A DNA stretch of 64,000 bases from Kitasatospora purpeofusca (GTDB taxonomy: Bacteria; Actinomycetota; Actinomycetes; Streptomycetales; Streptomycetaceae): contig NZ_JODS01000002.1 of the NCBI RefSeq assembly GCF_000718025.1, positions 558,001 through 622,000 of the forward strand. Direction: 5' to 3'. The translations under genes and the position numbers were made by a program. Positions 1-12,665 of this stretch are shown here, in pieces (the stretch's first letter is position 1; every line of letters begins with the position of its first letter). Below the pieces are notes generated by a model. That model made no database searches, was not told where the DNA came from, and saw nothing but the letters and a program-made list of their open reading frames with translations.

Positions 1-63
1 GGCGTCTCCCCCCGGCGGGGGAGCGCCTGTCTTTCGACCACCCCCATGGAAGGTGCTCACAAG

Positions 64-1443
64 ATGCCGGCTACCCCTGTGCCCGTCGCGTCCCACGACG
101 CCGAGAACCCCGCTCTTGAGTCGCTGCTCGCCGAGGTGCTGCGCCGCAACGCCGGCGAGCCCGAGTTCCACCAGGCCGTGCGGGAGGTGGTGGAGACGCT
201 CGGACCGGTGCTGGCGGCGCGGCCGGAGCTGGTCGAGGCGCGGATCGTCGAGCGGATCGTGGAGCCCGAGCGCCAGGTGATGTTCCGGGTGCCGTGGACG
301 GACGACCGGGGCCGGGTGCACGTCAACCGGGGCTTCCGGGTGGAGTTCAACAGCGCCCTCGGCCCGTACAAGGGCGGGCTGCGGTTCCACCCCTCGGTGA
401 ACCTCGGGATCGTGAAGTTCCTCGGCTTCGAGCAGATCTTCAAGAACGCGCTGACCGGCCTCGGCATCGGCGGCGGCAAGGGCGGCTCGGACTTCGACCC
501 CAAGGGCCGCTCGGACGCCGAGATCATGCGCTTCTGCCAGTCCTTCATGACCGAGCTGTACCGCCACCTCGGCGAGCACACCGACGTCCCGGCCGGGGAC
601 ATCGGCGTCGGCGGCCGGGAGATCGGCTACCTGTTCGGCCAGTACAAGCGGATCACCAACCGCTACGAGGCGGGCGTGCTGACCGGCAAGGGCATCGGCT
701 GGGGCGGCTCCCAGGCCAGGACCGAGGCCACCGGCTACGGCTGCGTGCTGTTCACCGCCGAGATGCTGCGCGCCCGGGGCGAGGAGCTGGACGGCCTGCG
801 GGTCGCCGTCTCCGGCTCCGGGAACGTCGCCCTGTACGCGATCGAGAAGGCCCAGCAGCTCGGGGCGACCGTGGTCACCGCCTCCGACTCCACCGGCTTC
901 GTGGTGGACGAGAAGGGCATCGACCTCGACCTGCTGAAGGAGGTCAAGGAGGTCCGGCGCGGCCGGCTCACCGAGTACGCCGAGCGGCGCGGAAGCCACG
1001 TCAAGTACCAGGAGGGCACCGGCGTCTGGGGCGTCCCGGTGGACGTGGCGCTGCCCTGCGCCACCCAGAACGAGCTGGCCGGGCCGGACGCGCTGGCCCT
1101 GGTCCGGGGCGGGGTGCGGGCGGTCGCCGAGGGCGCCAACATGCCGACCACGCCCGAGGCGGTGCGGGTGTTCCAGGAGGCCGGGGTGGCCTTCGGGCCG
1201 GGCAAGGCCGCCAACGCCGGCGGGGTCGCGACCAGCGCGCTGGAGATGCAGCAGAACGCCTCCCGCGACGCCTGGTCCTTCGAGCGGACCGAGGAGCGGC
1301 TGGCCGCGATCATGCGCGACATCCACGACTCCTGCCACACCACGGCGGAGAAGTACGGCCGCCCCGGCGACTACGTGCTGGGCGCCAACATCGCCGGCTT
1401 CGAGCTGGTGGCGGACGCGATGCTGGCGCAGGGCCTGATCTGA
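64..1443 (+). CDS. gdhA: NADP-type glutamate dehydrogenase
   Basis: Predicted hexameric-type glutamate dehydrogenase of 459 residues, interconverting 2-oxoglutarate plus ammonia and glutamate with NADP(H). The N-terminal half carries the substrate site with the pattern GPYKGGLRFHPSVN and the catalytic-lysine segment GGGKGGSDFDPKG. The C-terminal half is a Rossmann domain with the nucleotide loop SGSGNVALYA. The length is normal for the small bacterial NADP enzyme. An in-frame ATG lies 18 bases upstream at 46, but the purine-rich GGAAGG at 48-53 sits inside that extension and is well placed for the ATG at 64, so I prefer 64. The gene stands alone; no promoter can be judged because only 63 bases precede it. 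Family assignment is very secure; cofactor preference is inferred from family resemblance. Confidence 0.95.
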   Translation: MPATPVPVASHDAENPALESLLAEVLRRNAGEPEFHQAVREVVETLGPVLAARPELVEARIVERIVEPERQVMFRVPWTDDRGRVHVNRGFRVEFNSALGPYKGGLRFHPSVNLGIVKFLGFEQIFKNALTGLGIGGGKGGSDFDPKGRSDAEIMRFCQSFMTELYRHLGEHTDVPAGDIGVGGREIGYLFGQYKRITNRYEAGVLTGKGIGWGGSQARTEATGYGCVLFTAEMLRARGEELDGLRVAVSGSGNVALYAIEKAQQLGATVVTASDSTGFVVDEKGIDLDLLKEVKEVRRGRLTEYAERRGSHVKYQEGTGVWGVPVDVALPCATQNELAGPDALALVRGGVRAVAEGANMPTTPEAVRVFQEAGVAFGPGKAANAGGVATSALEMQQNASRDAWSFERTEERLAAIMRDIHDSCHTTAEKYGRPGDYVLGANIAGFELVADAMLAQGLI

Positions 1444-1591
1444 CGGTCCGCACGTCGCGGTCGGCCGCGCTCCCGCGGTCGGCCGCACCGTCGCGGGCCA
1501 CCCGACCGGAGCGGGCACGGGATGTCGGGTCCGGCCGGGTGGCCGCTGCCTACGGTGAGGAGCACAGGAACGGAAGGACGGGGCGGGGCGG

Positions 1592-2464
1592 ATGCTGGAG
1601 CGGTTGAACCGGGCCATGGAGTACATCGAGGAGCACCTCGACGGGACGGTCGACGCGGGTGAGCTCGCGCGGATCGCGACCACCTCGGAGTACCACTTCC
1701 GGCGGCTGTTCTCGGCCCTGGCCGGCATGCCGCTGTCGGAGTACCTCCGGCGCCGGCGGCTGACCCTCGCGGGGGCCGAGGTGCTGGCCGGGGACCGGAC
1801 CCTGCTGGATGTCGCGGTCCGCTACGGCTACGGCTCGGGCGAGGCGTTCGCCCGGGCGTTCCGGGCGATGCACGGCGTCGGCCCGGGCGAGGCCCGGCAG
1901 CGCGGCGCGGTGCTCGTGTCCCAGCCCCGGATGTCCTTCCGGCTCGTCGTCGAAGGGAGCAGCAGTATGGAGTACCGGATCGTCGAGAAGCCGGCGTTCA
2001 GGATCGTCGGGCGCAGGGCCAGGGTCCCGCTGGTGCACGAGGGGGTCAACCCGGCCATCGCGGAGTTCGTCCGGGGGATCGGGCCGGAGCAGGTCGAGCG
2101 GATCACGGCCCTCTCGGGGCAGGAGCCGCGCGGGATCCTCTCGGTCACCGAGTTCTTCTCGGACAGCCGGGAGCAGGGCGTGCCGCTCGACTACTACCAC
2201 GCGGTGGCGGCCGGGCCGGACACCGAGGTGCCGGAGGGCCTCGACGTGCGGGAGGTCCCGACCGGGACCTGGGCGGTGTTCCGTGCCGTCGGGCCGTTCC
2301 CGCAGGCGCTCCAGGAGATGTGGCGGGACGTCTTCACGCAGTGGTTCCCGTCCAACCCGTACGAGTTCCGGCCGGGCCCGGAGATCCTGCGGGTCGGCGC
2401 GCTGGTGGAGGCGGCGGAGGCGGAGGCCGAGCTCTGGATCCCGGTGACGCGGGCGGCCGACTGA
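1592..2464 (+). CDS. AraC-family regulator with GyrI-like effector domain
   Basis: Transcription factor of 290 residues. Residues about 5-105 form the paired helix-turn-helix of the AraC/XylS family (AMEYIEEHLDGTVDAGELAR at the start, then RRLFSALAGMPLSEYLRRRR). After a short linker, residues about 125-290 match the GyrI-like/AraC effector-binding fold, beginning MEYRIVEKPAFRIVGR. This Rob/BmrR-like layout usually senses small hydrophobic or cationic molecules and activates efflux or redox genes. The next gene, an oxidoreductase, follows on the same strand after a strong hairpin, so they are probably separate transcripts. The ligand cannot be told from sequence. The ATG at 1592 has GGACGGGGCGGGGCGG just upstream, rich but not a textbook ribosome site. 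Confidence 0.9.
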   Translation: MLERLNRAMEYIEEHLDGTVDAGELARIATTSEYHFRRLFSALAGMPLSEYLRRRRLTLAGAEVLAGDRTLLDVAVRYGYGSGEAFARAFRAMHGVGPGEARQRGAVLVSQPRMSFRLVVEGSSSMEYRIVEKPAFRIVGRRARVPLVHEGVNPAIAEFVRGIGPEQVERITALSGQEPRGILSVTEFFSDSREQGVPLDYYHAVAAGPDTEVPEGLDVREVPTGTWAVFRAVGPFPQALQEMWRDVFTQWFPSNPYEFRPGPEILRVGALVEAAEAEAELWIPVTRAAD

Positions 2465-2534
2465 CACGGTTGGCCGACTGACACGGCCGGAGCGTCCTGG
2501 CCGCCCGTTCGGCCCACCAGGACCGGCTCCGCCC

Positions 2535-2566
2535 CGGCCCCCGCCCGCATGCTGGGGCGGGGGCCG
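2535..2566 (+). terminator. hairpin terminator after the AraC-type gene
   Basis: A perfect 12-bp inverted repeat (2535-2546 with 2555-2566) sits between the regulator and the following dehydrogenase. There is no T-run, which is usual for GC-rich actinomycete terminators. It ends 23 bases before the next start codon. Confidence 0.55.
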
Positions 2567-2589
2567 TCGAGCGGGAGAGTGGAGCGGGG

Positions 2590-3498
2590 ATGGCCAAGGC
2601 GTTCGGATTCGTCGACTACGGCGGCCCGGAGAACCAGGAGTTCCTGGACCGGCCCGTACTGGAGCCCGGCCCGGGGCAGCTCGCGGTCGCCGTCCGGGCG
2701 GCCGGGGTGAACCCGGTGGACTGGAAGGTCCGCCGGGGCCTGCTCGGCCGGGAGCGCCGACTGCCCTTCGTGATGGGCTCGGAGGCCTCCGGGGTGGTGG
2801 AGCGGATCGGCCCCGGCGTCACCGGGTTCACCCCCGGCGACGAGGTGTTCGGGCTGGTCGCGGCGGGTGCCTTCGCCGAACAGACGCTGCTGCTGGCCGG
2901 GTCGAGCGCGCTGAAGCCGGCGAAGGTCGGCTTCGACCTGGCCGCCACCCTGCCGGTGGCGGCCGCGACCGCCGACGACGCCGTCCGCGACATCGGCGTG
3001 GGCGCCGGGCAGACCCTGCTGATCCTCGGTGTCTCCGGCGGCGTCGGCAGCGCGGCCGCGCAGATCGCCCGCAGCCGGGGGATCCGCGTCGTCGGCACCG
3101 CCGGCGACTCCAACCGCGCCTACGTCGAGTCGCTGGGCGCGGTGCCGGTCCGCTACGGCGAGGGCGTCGCGGACCGGATCCGGGCGGTCGCGCCGGACGG
3201 CGTCGACGGCATCCTCGACCTGATCGGCGGGGACGACCTCCGGGCCGCCGCGGTGACCCTGGCCGACCGGTCCCGGCTGGTCGCCACCAGCGATCCGGTC
3301 ACCGCGCAGGAGCTCGGCGGCCGCTTCATCACCCGGTCCACCACTCCCGGCACCCTGGCCGCCCTGGCCGAACTCGTGGCCGCGGGGGAGCTGGACCCGA
3401 ACGTCTCCGCCCGCTACCCGCTGGCCCACGCCGCCGAGGCGATGGCCCTCGTCGAGTCGGGGCACGCGCGCGGCAAGCTGGTCCTCGAAGTGGGCTGA
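2590..3498 (+). CDS. zinc-independent MDR-family oxidoreductase (quinone reductase-like)
   Basis: Medium-chain dehydrogenase/reductase of 302 residues, resembling the NADPH:quinone reductase/zeta-crystallin branch. The N-terminal GroES-like domain (about 1-110) contains AAGVNPVDWKVRRG and GSEASGVVERIGPGV. The nucleotide-binding domain starts near residue 135 with LILGVSGGVGSAAAQIA. The cysteine/histidine zinc ligands of true alcohol dehydrogenases are absent, so a zinc-free NADPH-dependent reductase is inferred. GAGCGGGG precedes the ATG. It follows the AraC/GyrI-type regulator on the same strand, so it could be a target of that regulator, but no direct evidence is visible. It converges on lnt with only 24 bases between stop codons. 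Confidence 0.88.
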   Translation: MAKAFGFVDYGGPENQEFLDRPVLEPGPGQLAVAVRAAGVNPVDWKVRRGLLGRERRLPFVMGSEASGVVERIGPGVTGFTPGDEVFGLVAAGAFAEQTLLLAGSSALKPAKVGFDLAATLPVAAATADDAVRDIGVGAGQTLLILGVSGGVGSAAAQIARSRGIRVVGTAGDSNRAYVESLGAVPVRYGEGVADRIRAVAPDGVDGILDLIGGDDLRAAAVTLADRSRLVATSDPVTAQELGGRFITRSTTPGTLAALAELVAAGELDPNVSARYPLAHAAEAMALVESGHARGKLVLEVG

Positions 3499-3522
3499 CA
3501 CCGGGGGCGCGGGGTCCGGTGC

Positions 3523-5145
3523 CTACCCCTGGGACGCACCTGGCCCGCGCCGCTCCCGCCGCCGGCCGGCCACCGCGGCGGCCGCCGCCCCCGCCGTCAC
3601 CAGTACGGCCGTCAGCGGGACGACGTCCCCCACCCGGTCGTACCAGGTGGCCGCGTCCGGCGCCGTCAGCGGCAGCCGCACCACCAGCGAGCCCGTGCCG
3701 TCGGTGCCCAGCCGCGCCAGCTCCCGGCCCTGTGCGTCGAAGGCGGCCGACACCCCGGTCAGCGAGGCCTGGACGACCGGCCGGCCGGTCTCGGCGGCCC
3801 GGATCGCGGCCAGCGAGACATGCTGCTCGGGCGCCCAGCTCCGCTGGAAGGTCGAGGTCGACGACTGGTAGACGATGACCCTGGCCCCCGCCCGGGCGGC
3901 CGTCCGCGCCATGTCGGGGAACGCCGACTCGAAGCAGATCAGGGTGCCGATCGGCAGCGCCCGGCCGGACCGGTCCACGGCCGGCAGCAGGTGCTGGTCG
4001 GTGCCGGGCGCCCGGTTCTCGCCCGCCGCCCGGCTGACCCCGGCCACCCAGCCGAGCACCGGCCGCAGCGGGATGTACTCGCCGAACGGCACCAGCCGGA
4101 TCTTGCGGTACCGGTCGACCACGCCGTCCGGGGAGACCAGGACGGCGTCCTTGGAGATCCGCCCGTCCGACTTCCGGGCGTCCTCGCCGGCCAGCAGCTC
4201 GGCCCCGGTGGCGGCGGACAGCGCGCGCAGCCGGGCCAGCGTCGCCGGGTCGCGGTCGAGGTCGGCGGTGGTGCTGGACTCGCCCCAGACCACCAGGTCC
4301 ACCGGGGGCCGCCCGACCAGCGCGGCGGTGGCCCGGGCGCTCGCCTCGAAGCGGGCCTCCGGCTCGTCCACGATGCCCGGCTGCACCAGGGCGATCCGCA
4401 CCTCGGCCGGCCCCGGCCCGCCCGCCGCGGCGGCCGGGGGCGCCGACCGGAGCGCGAACAGCAGCGGCCCGGCCGCCAGGACCGCCGCCGCGAACAGCGC
4501 CGCCACCGCCCGGGGGCGCGGGTCGACGGCGGTGAGCGCCACCGCCACCGCGGTGTTGACCGCCACCACCGCGGCGCTGACCAGCCAGATCCCGCCCGCC
4601 GAGGCCAGCGCCAGCACGGCCGGGTGCTGCCACTGGGTGGCGCCGAGCAGCGCCCACGGCCCGCCCAAGGCGTGCCAGGAGCGCGCGTACTCGGTGGTCA
4701 GCCAGACCGCCGCGACCACCACCGGCGCGAGCAGCGCCCGCCGGACCGTCAGCGGGGGCCGCAGCAGCCGCCACACCGCGACGCCCACCCCGGCCTGGAG
4801 CGCCCCGAACACCACCGCGAGCAGCGGCAGCCCGGGGCCGATGGAGCGGGTCAGCCAGGACATCCCGGTCAGGATGAACCCGGCGCCGAACCACCAGCCG
4901 CGCACCGCCGCCTCCCGGGCCCCCGGGGCCGACCGCATCAGCAGCAGGCCGGGGACGAGCGCGACCCAGGCCAGCGCCGCCATCCCGGGGGCCGGGAAGG
5001 CGAGCACGGGCAGCGCCCCGGCGGCCAGTGCCGCCAGCCGGGGCCGGTACCGGGCTAGCGTCCGGCCGGGGCGGGCGGCGGCGGCCGCCGGGGCGGTGGG
5101 ACCGGGGGGACCGGCGGGGCCGGTGAGCAGGGGAGGGCGCGGCAT
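3523..5145 (-). CDS. lnt: apolipoprotein N-acyltransferase
   Basis: Membrane enzyme of 540 residues that adds the third acyl chain to the lipid-modified cysteine of lipoproteins. The first ~230 residues contain several hydrophobic helices (LAALAAGALPVLAFPAPGMAALAWVALVPGLLL and following). The C-terminal extracytoplasmic nitrilase domain carries the expected Glu-Lys-Cys triad: VWGESST, RKIRLVPFGEY and LICFESAFPD. A final hydrophobic helix and a basic tail (RRRERR) close the protein. It lies downstream of cobN on the same strand, with 100 bases between, and no functional link is expected. Actinomycetes often have more than one Lnt homologue; whether this is the main one cannot be decided here. 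Confidence 0.93.
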   Translation of the reverse strand: MPRPPLLTGPAGPPGPTAPAAAAARPGRTLARYRPRLAALAAGALPVLAFPAPGMAALAWVALVPGLLLMRSAPGAREAAVRGWWFGAGFILTGMSWLTRSIGPGLPLLAVVFGALQAGVGVAVWRLLRPPLTVRRALLAPVVVAAVWLTTEYARSWHALGGPWALLGATQWQHPAVLALASAGGIWLVSAAVVAVNTAVAVALTAVDPRPRAVAALFAAAVLAAGPLLFALRSAPPAAAAGGPGPAEVRIALVQPGIVDEPEARFEASARATAALVGRPPVDLVVWGESSTTADLDRDPATLARLRALSAATGAELLAGEDARKSDGRISKDAVLVSPDGVVDRYRKIRLVPFGEYIPLRPVLGWVAGVSRAAGENRAPGTDQHLLPAVDRSGRALPIGTLICFESAFPDMARTAARAGARVIVYQSSTSTFQRSWAPEQHVSLAAIRAAETGRPVVQASLTGVSAAFDAQGRELARLGTDGTGSLVVRLPLTAPDAATWYDRVGDVVPLTAVLVTAGAAAAAVAGRRRERRGPGASQG

Positions 5146-5245
5146 GCCCCGTATTGTCCGCTTGGCGCGGCCCCGTCACCAGCCCCGTGATCACCCGAAC
5201 GGAGTACCGGTCGAGGACGGGTCGGTCCTCGGGCAGGCCCCGGGG

Positions 5246-8863
<3,618 letters not shown>

Positions 8864-8979
8864 GCGAAGGCCCTCCCGGCCTCGACGGCGGGCAAGGACA
8901 ATTGCACGGAGCACCACGTGGGCGCGGGCATGCGGCGGCGCATGGCTTCAAGCCTTCCTCGGGGTCCGCGCCCCGGGCC

Positions 8980-9140
8980 GGTGGAGGACGGCAGGAGTTC
9001 CTGGCTCCCGCGCTTCCCCGGAGGCCCGGTGAAGCGCGGTCACAGTGGCGGGACCGCACCGGGTTCGCACCGGTTTCCTCCCCTGCGCCGTCGCTGGCGT
9101 GCGGACGGTCCGCGGGGACCGTCCGCGAGCATCGTACGGG
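8980..9140 (-). promoter_or_regulatory. cobalamin (adenosylcobalamin) riboswitch upstream of cobN
   Basis: On the minus strand, the conserved core reads from about 9083 to 9037: GGGGAGGAAACC, then GGTGCGAACCCGG, then GTCCCGCCACTGTGACCG. The B12 box AGCCAGGAACTCCTGCC follows at 9006-8990. These two blocks in this order and spacing are diagnostic of the cobalamin class. The 5' limit is approximate; the GC-rich stem around 9097-9125 fits the peripheral P3-type hairpin. It lies about 120-280 bases before the cobN start, so ligand binding should lower cobN expression. The divergent cobG gene starts beyond it and is not downstream of this aptamer. Confidence 0.9.
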
Positions 9141-9246
9141 GTGACGCTGACCTGGGGGAGTGCAGGTTCCGGCCGGTGCGGACGGGCTCGGAGGTGTGAT
9201 CGACGGTACGGCGGCAACCCGTCCGATCCTCGGTATGCTCGCCGCC

Positions 9247-10500
9247 ATGCCTCCCGAACCCGACGCCGTCGTGCCGGGCGCCGCCGTGCCCGACCGGGCG
9301 CGTTCGGACGCCTGCCCCGGGGCCCTTCGTCTGCATACCGCCGACGACGGCGCCCTGGCGCGGGTCCGGCTGCCCGGGGGGCTGCTGACGGACCGTCAGG
9401 CGCTGGCGCTGGCCGGGGCCGCGGAGACGCTCGGCGACGGCCGGCTGGAGATCACCTCGCGCGGCAACGTCCAGCTGCGGGGCCTGGCTTCGGACTGCGG
9501 CGGCGAACTCGCCGAGCGGCTGCGGGCCGCCGGCCTGCTGCCCTCCGACACCCATGAGCGGGTCCGCAACATCGTCGCCTCGCCCGGCCCCGGCGCCGGT
9601 CCCGCCGAGGGCTCCGCCGACGTGCGGGCCTGGGCCCGCGCCCTCGACGCGGCCCTGTGCGCCAGCCCCTGGGCGACCGGCCTGTCCGGAAAGTTCCTGT
9701 TCGCGCTGGACGACGGCCGCGGGGACGTCGCCGCGCTGGACGCCGATGTGACATTGATCGCAGGCCCGGACGGCACCGCCCTGCTGCGCCTCGGCCGGGC
9801 CGCCACCGCGCGGCCGGTGCCGGCCGGGCGGGCGGTCGCGGCGGCGCTGGACGCGGCCCGGGAGTTCCTGGACGCGCAGCGCGCCGCCGGACTGCGGGCC
9901 TGGCACCTGCGCGAGCTGCCCGACCTGCTGCCGCCCGGCCCGGTGCCGCTGGCGCCGCCGGCCGGCACCCGCCCGCCGCTCGGCGCCCTGCCGGGGGGCG
10001 GGCTGCACGTGGGCCTGCGCTTCGGCGTGGCCGCGGCCGGGCAGTGGCGGGCCCTGGTGGACGCCGCCGAGGGCGAGCTGCGGCTGACCCCGTGGCGCGG
10101 CGCGGTCCTGCCCGGCGCTCCCGCCGGCCGGCTCCCCGCGCTCGCGGCGGCCGGCTTCCGGACGGCGGCCGGGACGGCCTGGGACGGCGCGAGCGCCTGC
10201 ACCGGGCTGCCGGGCTGCGCGAAGTCGCGGTCCGACGTCCGGGCCGACGCGGCGCGGGCGCTGGACGGGAGCACGGCCCGGGGTGCCGGCCCGCAGCCGG
10301 GCGCCGCCCTGCTGCCGGTGCACTGGTCGGGCTGCGAACGCCGCTGCGGCCACCCCGCCGGACGCCGGGTGGACGTGCTGGCGACCGGGGAGGGCTACCG
10401 GGTGGCGGTGACCGGCGGGCCGCAGGGGCGGGACACCGCCGTGGAAGTGACGAACGAGCTGATGGCCGCGGCGGTCGCCGCGGCCCGGAGGACCACGTGA
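9247..10500 (+). CDS. cobG: precorrin-3B synthase CobG
   Basis: Oxygen-dependent enzyme of 417 residues converting precorrin-3A to precorrin-3B, the ring-contraction preparatory step of aerobic cobalamin synthesis. It has the duplicated nitrite/sulfite reductase-like fold: EITSRGNVQLRG in the N-terminal half, and the iron-sulfur cysteines in ACTGLPGCAKS and WSGCERRCGHP. The frame is open upstream to 9160, but the family alignment begins around the ATG at 9247. There is no Shine-Dalgarno sequence before that ATG, and a TATGCT hexamer ends seven bases upstream, so a leaderless message is possible. Its stop overlaps the cobH GTG start (GTGA), which implies translational coupling in a cobG-cobH-cobIJ operon. 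Confidence 0.92.
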   Translation: MPPEPDAVVPGAAVPDRARSDACPGALRLHTADDGALARVRLPGGLLTDRQALALAGAAETLGDGRLEITSRGNVQLRGLASDCGGELAERLRAAGLLPSDTHERVRNIVASPGPGAGPAEGSADVRAWARALDAALCASPWATGLSGKFLFALDDGRGDVAALDADVTLIAGPDGTALLRLGRAATARPVPAGRAVAAALDAAREFLDAQRAAGLRAWHLRELPDLLPPGPVPLAPPAGTRPPLGALPGGGLHVGLRFGVAAAGQWRALVDAAEGELRLTPWRGAVLPGAPAGRLPALAAAGFRTAAGTAWDGASACTGLPGCAKSRSDVRADAARALDGSTARGAGPQPGAALLPVHWSGCERRCGHPAGRRVDVLATGEGYRVAVTGGPQGRDTAVEVTNELMAAAVAAARRTT

Positions 10501-11123
10501 TCGAGTACGAGAAGGACGGCGCGTCCATCTACCGCCAGTCCTTTGCCACCATCCGGGCCGAGGCCGACCTGGCCGGACTGCCCGCGGACGTCGCCCAGGT
10601 CGCGGTGCGGATGATCCACGCCTGCGGCATGGTCGACCTGGTCGAGGACCTGGTGTACTCGCCCGGCGCGGTCGCCTCCGCGCGCGCCGCCCTGCGGGCC
10701 GGGGCGCCGATCCTCTGCGACGTGAACATGGTCGCCAGCGGTGTCACGCGCAAGCGGCTGCCGGCCGACAACGAGGTGATCTGCACCCTCACCGATCCGT
10801 CGGTGCCGGAGTTGGCCCGGGCTATGGGCAACACCCGCAGCGCCGCCGCGATGGAGCTGTGGCTGCCCCGGCTGGAGGGCGCGGTGGTCGCCGTCGGCAA
10901 CGCGCCGACCTCGCTGTTCCGCCTGCTGGAGCTGATCGAGGCCGGCGCCCCGCGCCCGGCCGCCGTGATCGGCGTACCGGTCGGCTTCATCGGCGCGGCC
11001 GAGTCCAAGGAGGCCTTGGCGGCGCACCCGGCCGGTCTGGAGCACCTGGTGGTGCGCGGGCGGCGCGGCGGCAGCGCGATGGCCGCGGCGGCGATCAACG
11101 CGATTGCGAGCGAAGAAGAATGA
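10497..11123 (+). CDS. cobH: precorrin-8X methylmutase
   Basis: Enzyme of 208 residues that moves the C11 methyl group to C12, turning precorrin-8X into hydrogenobyrinic acid. Family signatures visible are IRAEADLAGLP, the catalytic-histidine segment VAVRMIHACGM, and the C-terminal PVGFIGAAESKEAL. The GTG start at 10497 overlaps the cobG stop by four bases, and the stop overlaps the cobIJ ATG in the same way (ATGA), so all three are one translationally coupled unit. The length is typical of the family. Confidence 0.95.
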   Translation: MIEYEKDGASIYRQSFATIRAEADLAGLPADVAQVAVRMIHACGMVDLVEDLVYSPGAVASARAALRAGAPILCDVNMVASGVTRKRLPADNEVICTLTDPSVPELARAMGNTRSAAAMELWLPRLEGAVVAVGNAPTSLFRLLELIEAGAPRPAAVIGVPVGFIGAAESKEALAAHPAGLEHLVVRGRRGGSAMAAAAINAIASEEE

Positions 11124-12649
11124 CCGACAGTCAGGAAGCTGCCCAGCGGGCGACCGGCCGGCTCTACGGTGTGGGCCTCGGCCCCGGCGACCCGTCGCTG
11201 GTGACCGTGCGCGCCGCCGAACTCATCGGCAAGGCCGACGTGGTGGCGTACCACAGCGCGCGGCACGGCCGTTCGATCGCCCGCTCCATCGCCGAGCGGT
11301 ATCTGACGGGCGGTCAGATCGAGGAGAAGCTGGTCTACCCGATCACGGTCGAGACCACCGACCACCCCGGCGGCTACCGGGGCGCGCTGGACGACTTCTA
11401 CCAGGAGGCCGCCGAACGTCTGGCCGCCCACCTGGACGCCGGTCGCGACGTGGTGGTGCTGGCCGAGGGGGACCCGTTCTTCTACGGCTCCTACCAGCAC
11501 ATGCACAAGCGCCTCGCGCACCGCTACCCGACCGAGGTGGTGCCCGGCGTGACCTCGATCAGCGCCGCGGCGGCCCGGCTGGGCCAGCCGCTCACCGAGG
11601 CCGAGGAGACGCTCACCGTCATCCCCGGCACGCTGCCCGAGGAGGAGCTGACCGCGCGCCTGGCCGCCGCCGACTCCGCCGTGGTCATGAAGCTCGGCCG
11701 CACCTTCCCGACCGTGCGCCGCGCCCTGGAGCGGGCGGGCCGGCTGGCCGACGCCCAGTACGTCGAGCGGGCGTTCATGGACGGCGAGCGGACGGCCCCG
11801 CTGGCCTCCGTCGACCCGGACACGGTCCCCTACTTCGCGGTGGCCGTACTGCCCAGCAAGGTCGCCCCGCTGGAGGCCCCGGCTCCCGACCTGAGCGGCC
11901 CGGGCAGCGTCACCGTCGTCGGCACCGGCCCGGCCGGCCCGCTCTGGCTGACCCCCGAGGCCCGCGGCGCCCTGGCCGCCGCGACCGACCTGGTCGGCTA
12001 CACCACCTACCTCGACCGGGTGCCGGAGCGGCCGGGGCAGACCCGGCACGGCTCCGACAACAAGGTGGAGTCCGAGCGCGCCGAGTTCGCCCTCGACCTG
12101 GCCCGCCGGGGCCACCGGGTCGTGGTGGTCTCCTCCGGCGACCCGGGCGTCTTCGCGATGGCCACCGCCGTGCTGGAGGTCGCCTGCGAGGAGTCCTACC
12201 GCGAGGTGCCGGTGCGGATCGTCCCCGGGATGACCGCCGCGCACGCGGCCGCCTCCCGGGCCGGCGCCCCGCTCGGCCACGACTACGCGGTGGTGTCGCT
12301 CTCCGACCGCCTCAAGCCGTGGGACGTGGTCGCGGCCCGCCTGCGCGCCGCCGCCGGGGCGGACCTGGTGCTCGCCCTCTACAACCCCGGCTCGCAGTCC
12401 CGCACCACCCAGGTCGGCCGGGCCCGGGACCTCCTGCTGGAGTACCGCGCCCCGGAGACCCCGGTGGTGATGGCCCGCGACGTCGGCGGCCCCACCGAGC
12501 GGGTCCGCACCGTCCCCCTCGGCGAGCTGGACCCGGCCGAGGTCGACATGCGGACCATCCTGCTGATCGGCTCCTCCCAGACCCAGCACGTCCCCCGCGC
12601 CCCGCACCCGGACGTCACCTGGACCCCCCGCCGCTACCCGGAGGCCTGA
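11120..12649 (+). CDS. cobIJ: fused precorrin-2 C20- / precorrin-3B C17-methyltransferase
   Basis: Bifunctional protein of 509 residues. Residues 1-247 are a CobI-type SAM methyltransferase (YGVGLGPGDPSLVTVRA, LAEGDPFFYGS). Residues about 263-509 are a CobJ-type enzyme (VTVVGTGPAGPLWLTPEA, VVSSGDPGVFAMA, RIVPGMTAAHAAA, LALYNPGSQSR). The two enzymes are separate proteins in Pseudomonas but commonly fused in actinomycetes. They act just before and just after CobG, consistent with the shared operon. The ATG at 11120 overlaps the cobH stop. A 16-bp hairpin follows the gene. Confidence 0.95.
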   Translation: MTDSQEAAQRATGRLYGVGLGPGDPSLVTVRAAELIGKADVVAYHSARHGRSIARSIAERYLTGGQIEEKLVYPITVETTDHPGGYRGALDDFYQEAAERLAAHLDAGRDVVVLAEGDPFFYGSYQHMHKRLAHRYPTEVVPGVTSISAAAARLGQPLTEAEETLTVIPGTLPEEELTARLAAADSAVVMKLGRTFPTVRRALERAGRLADAQYVERAFMDGERTAPLASVDPDTVPYFAVAVLPSKVAPLEAPAPDLSGPGSVTVVGTGPAGPLWLTPEARGALAAATDLVGYTTYLDRVPERPGQTRHGSDNKVESERAEFALDLARRGHRVVVVSSGDPGVFAMATAVLEVACEESYREVPVRIVPGMTAAHAAASRAGAPLGHDYAVVSLSDRLKPWDVVAARLRAAAGADLVLALYNPGSQSRTTQVGRARDLLLEYRAPETPVVMARDVGGPTERVRTVPLGELDPAEVDMRTILLIGSSQTQHVPRAPHPDVTWTPRRYPEA

Positions 12650-12665
12650 GCCTCCCGTCTGCAGG

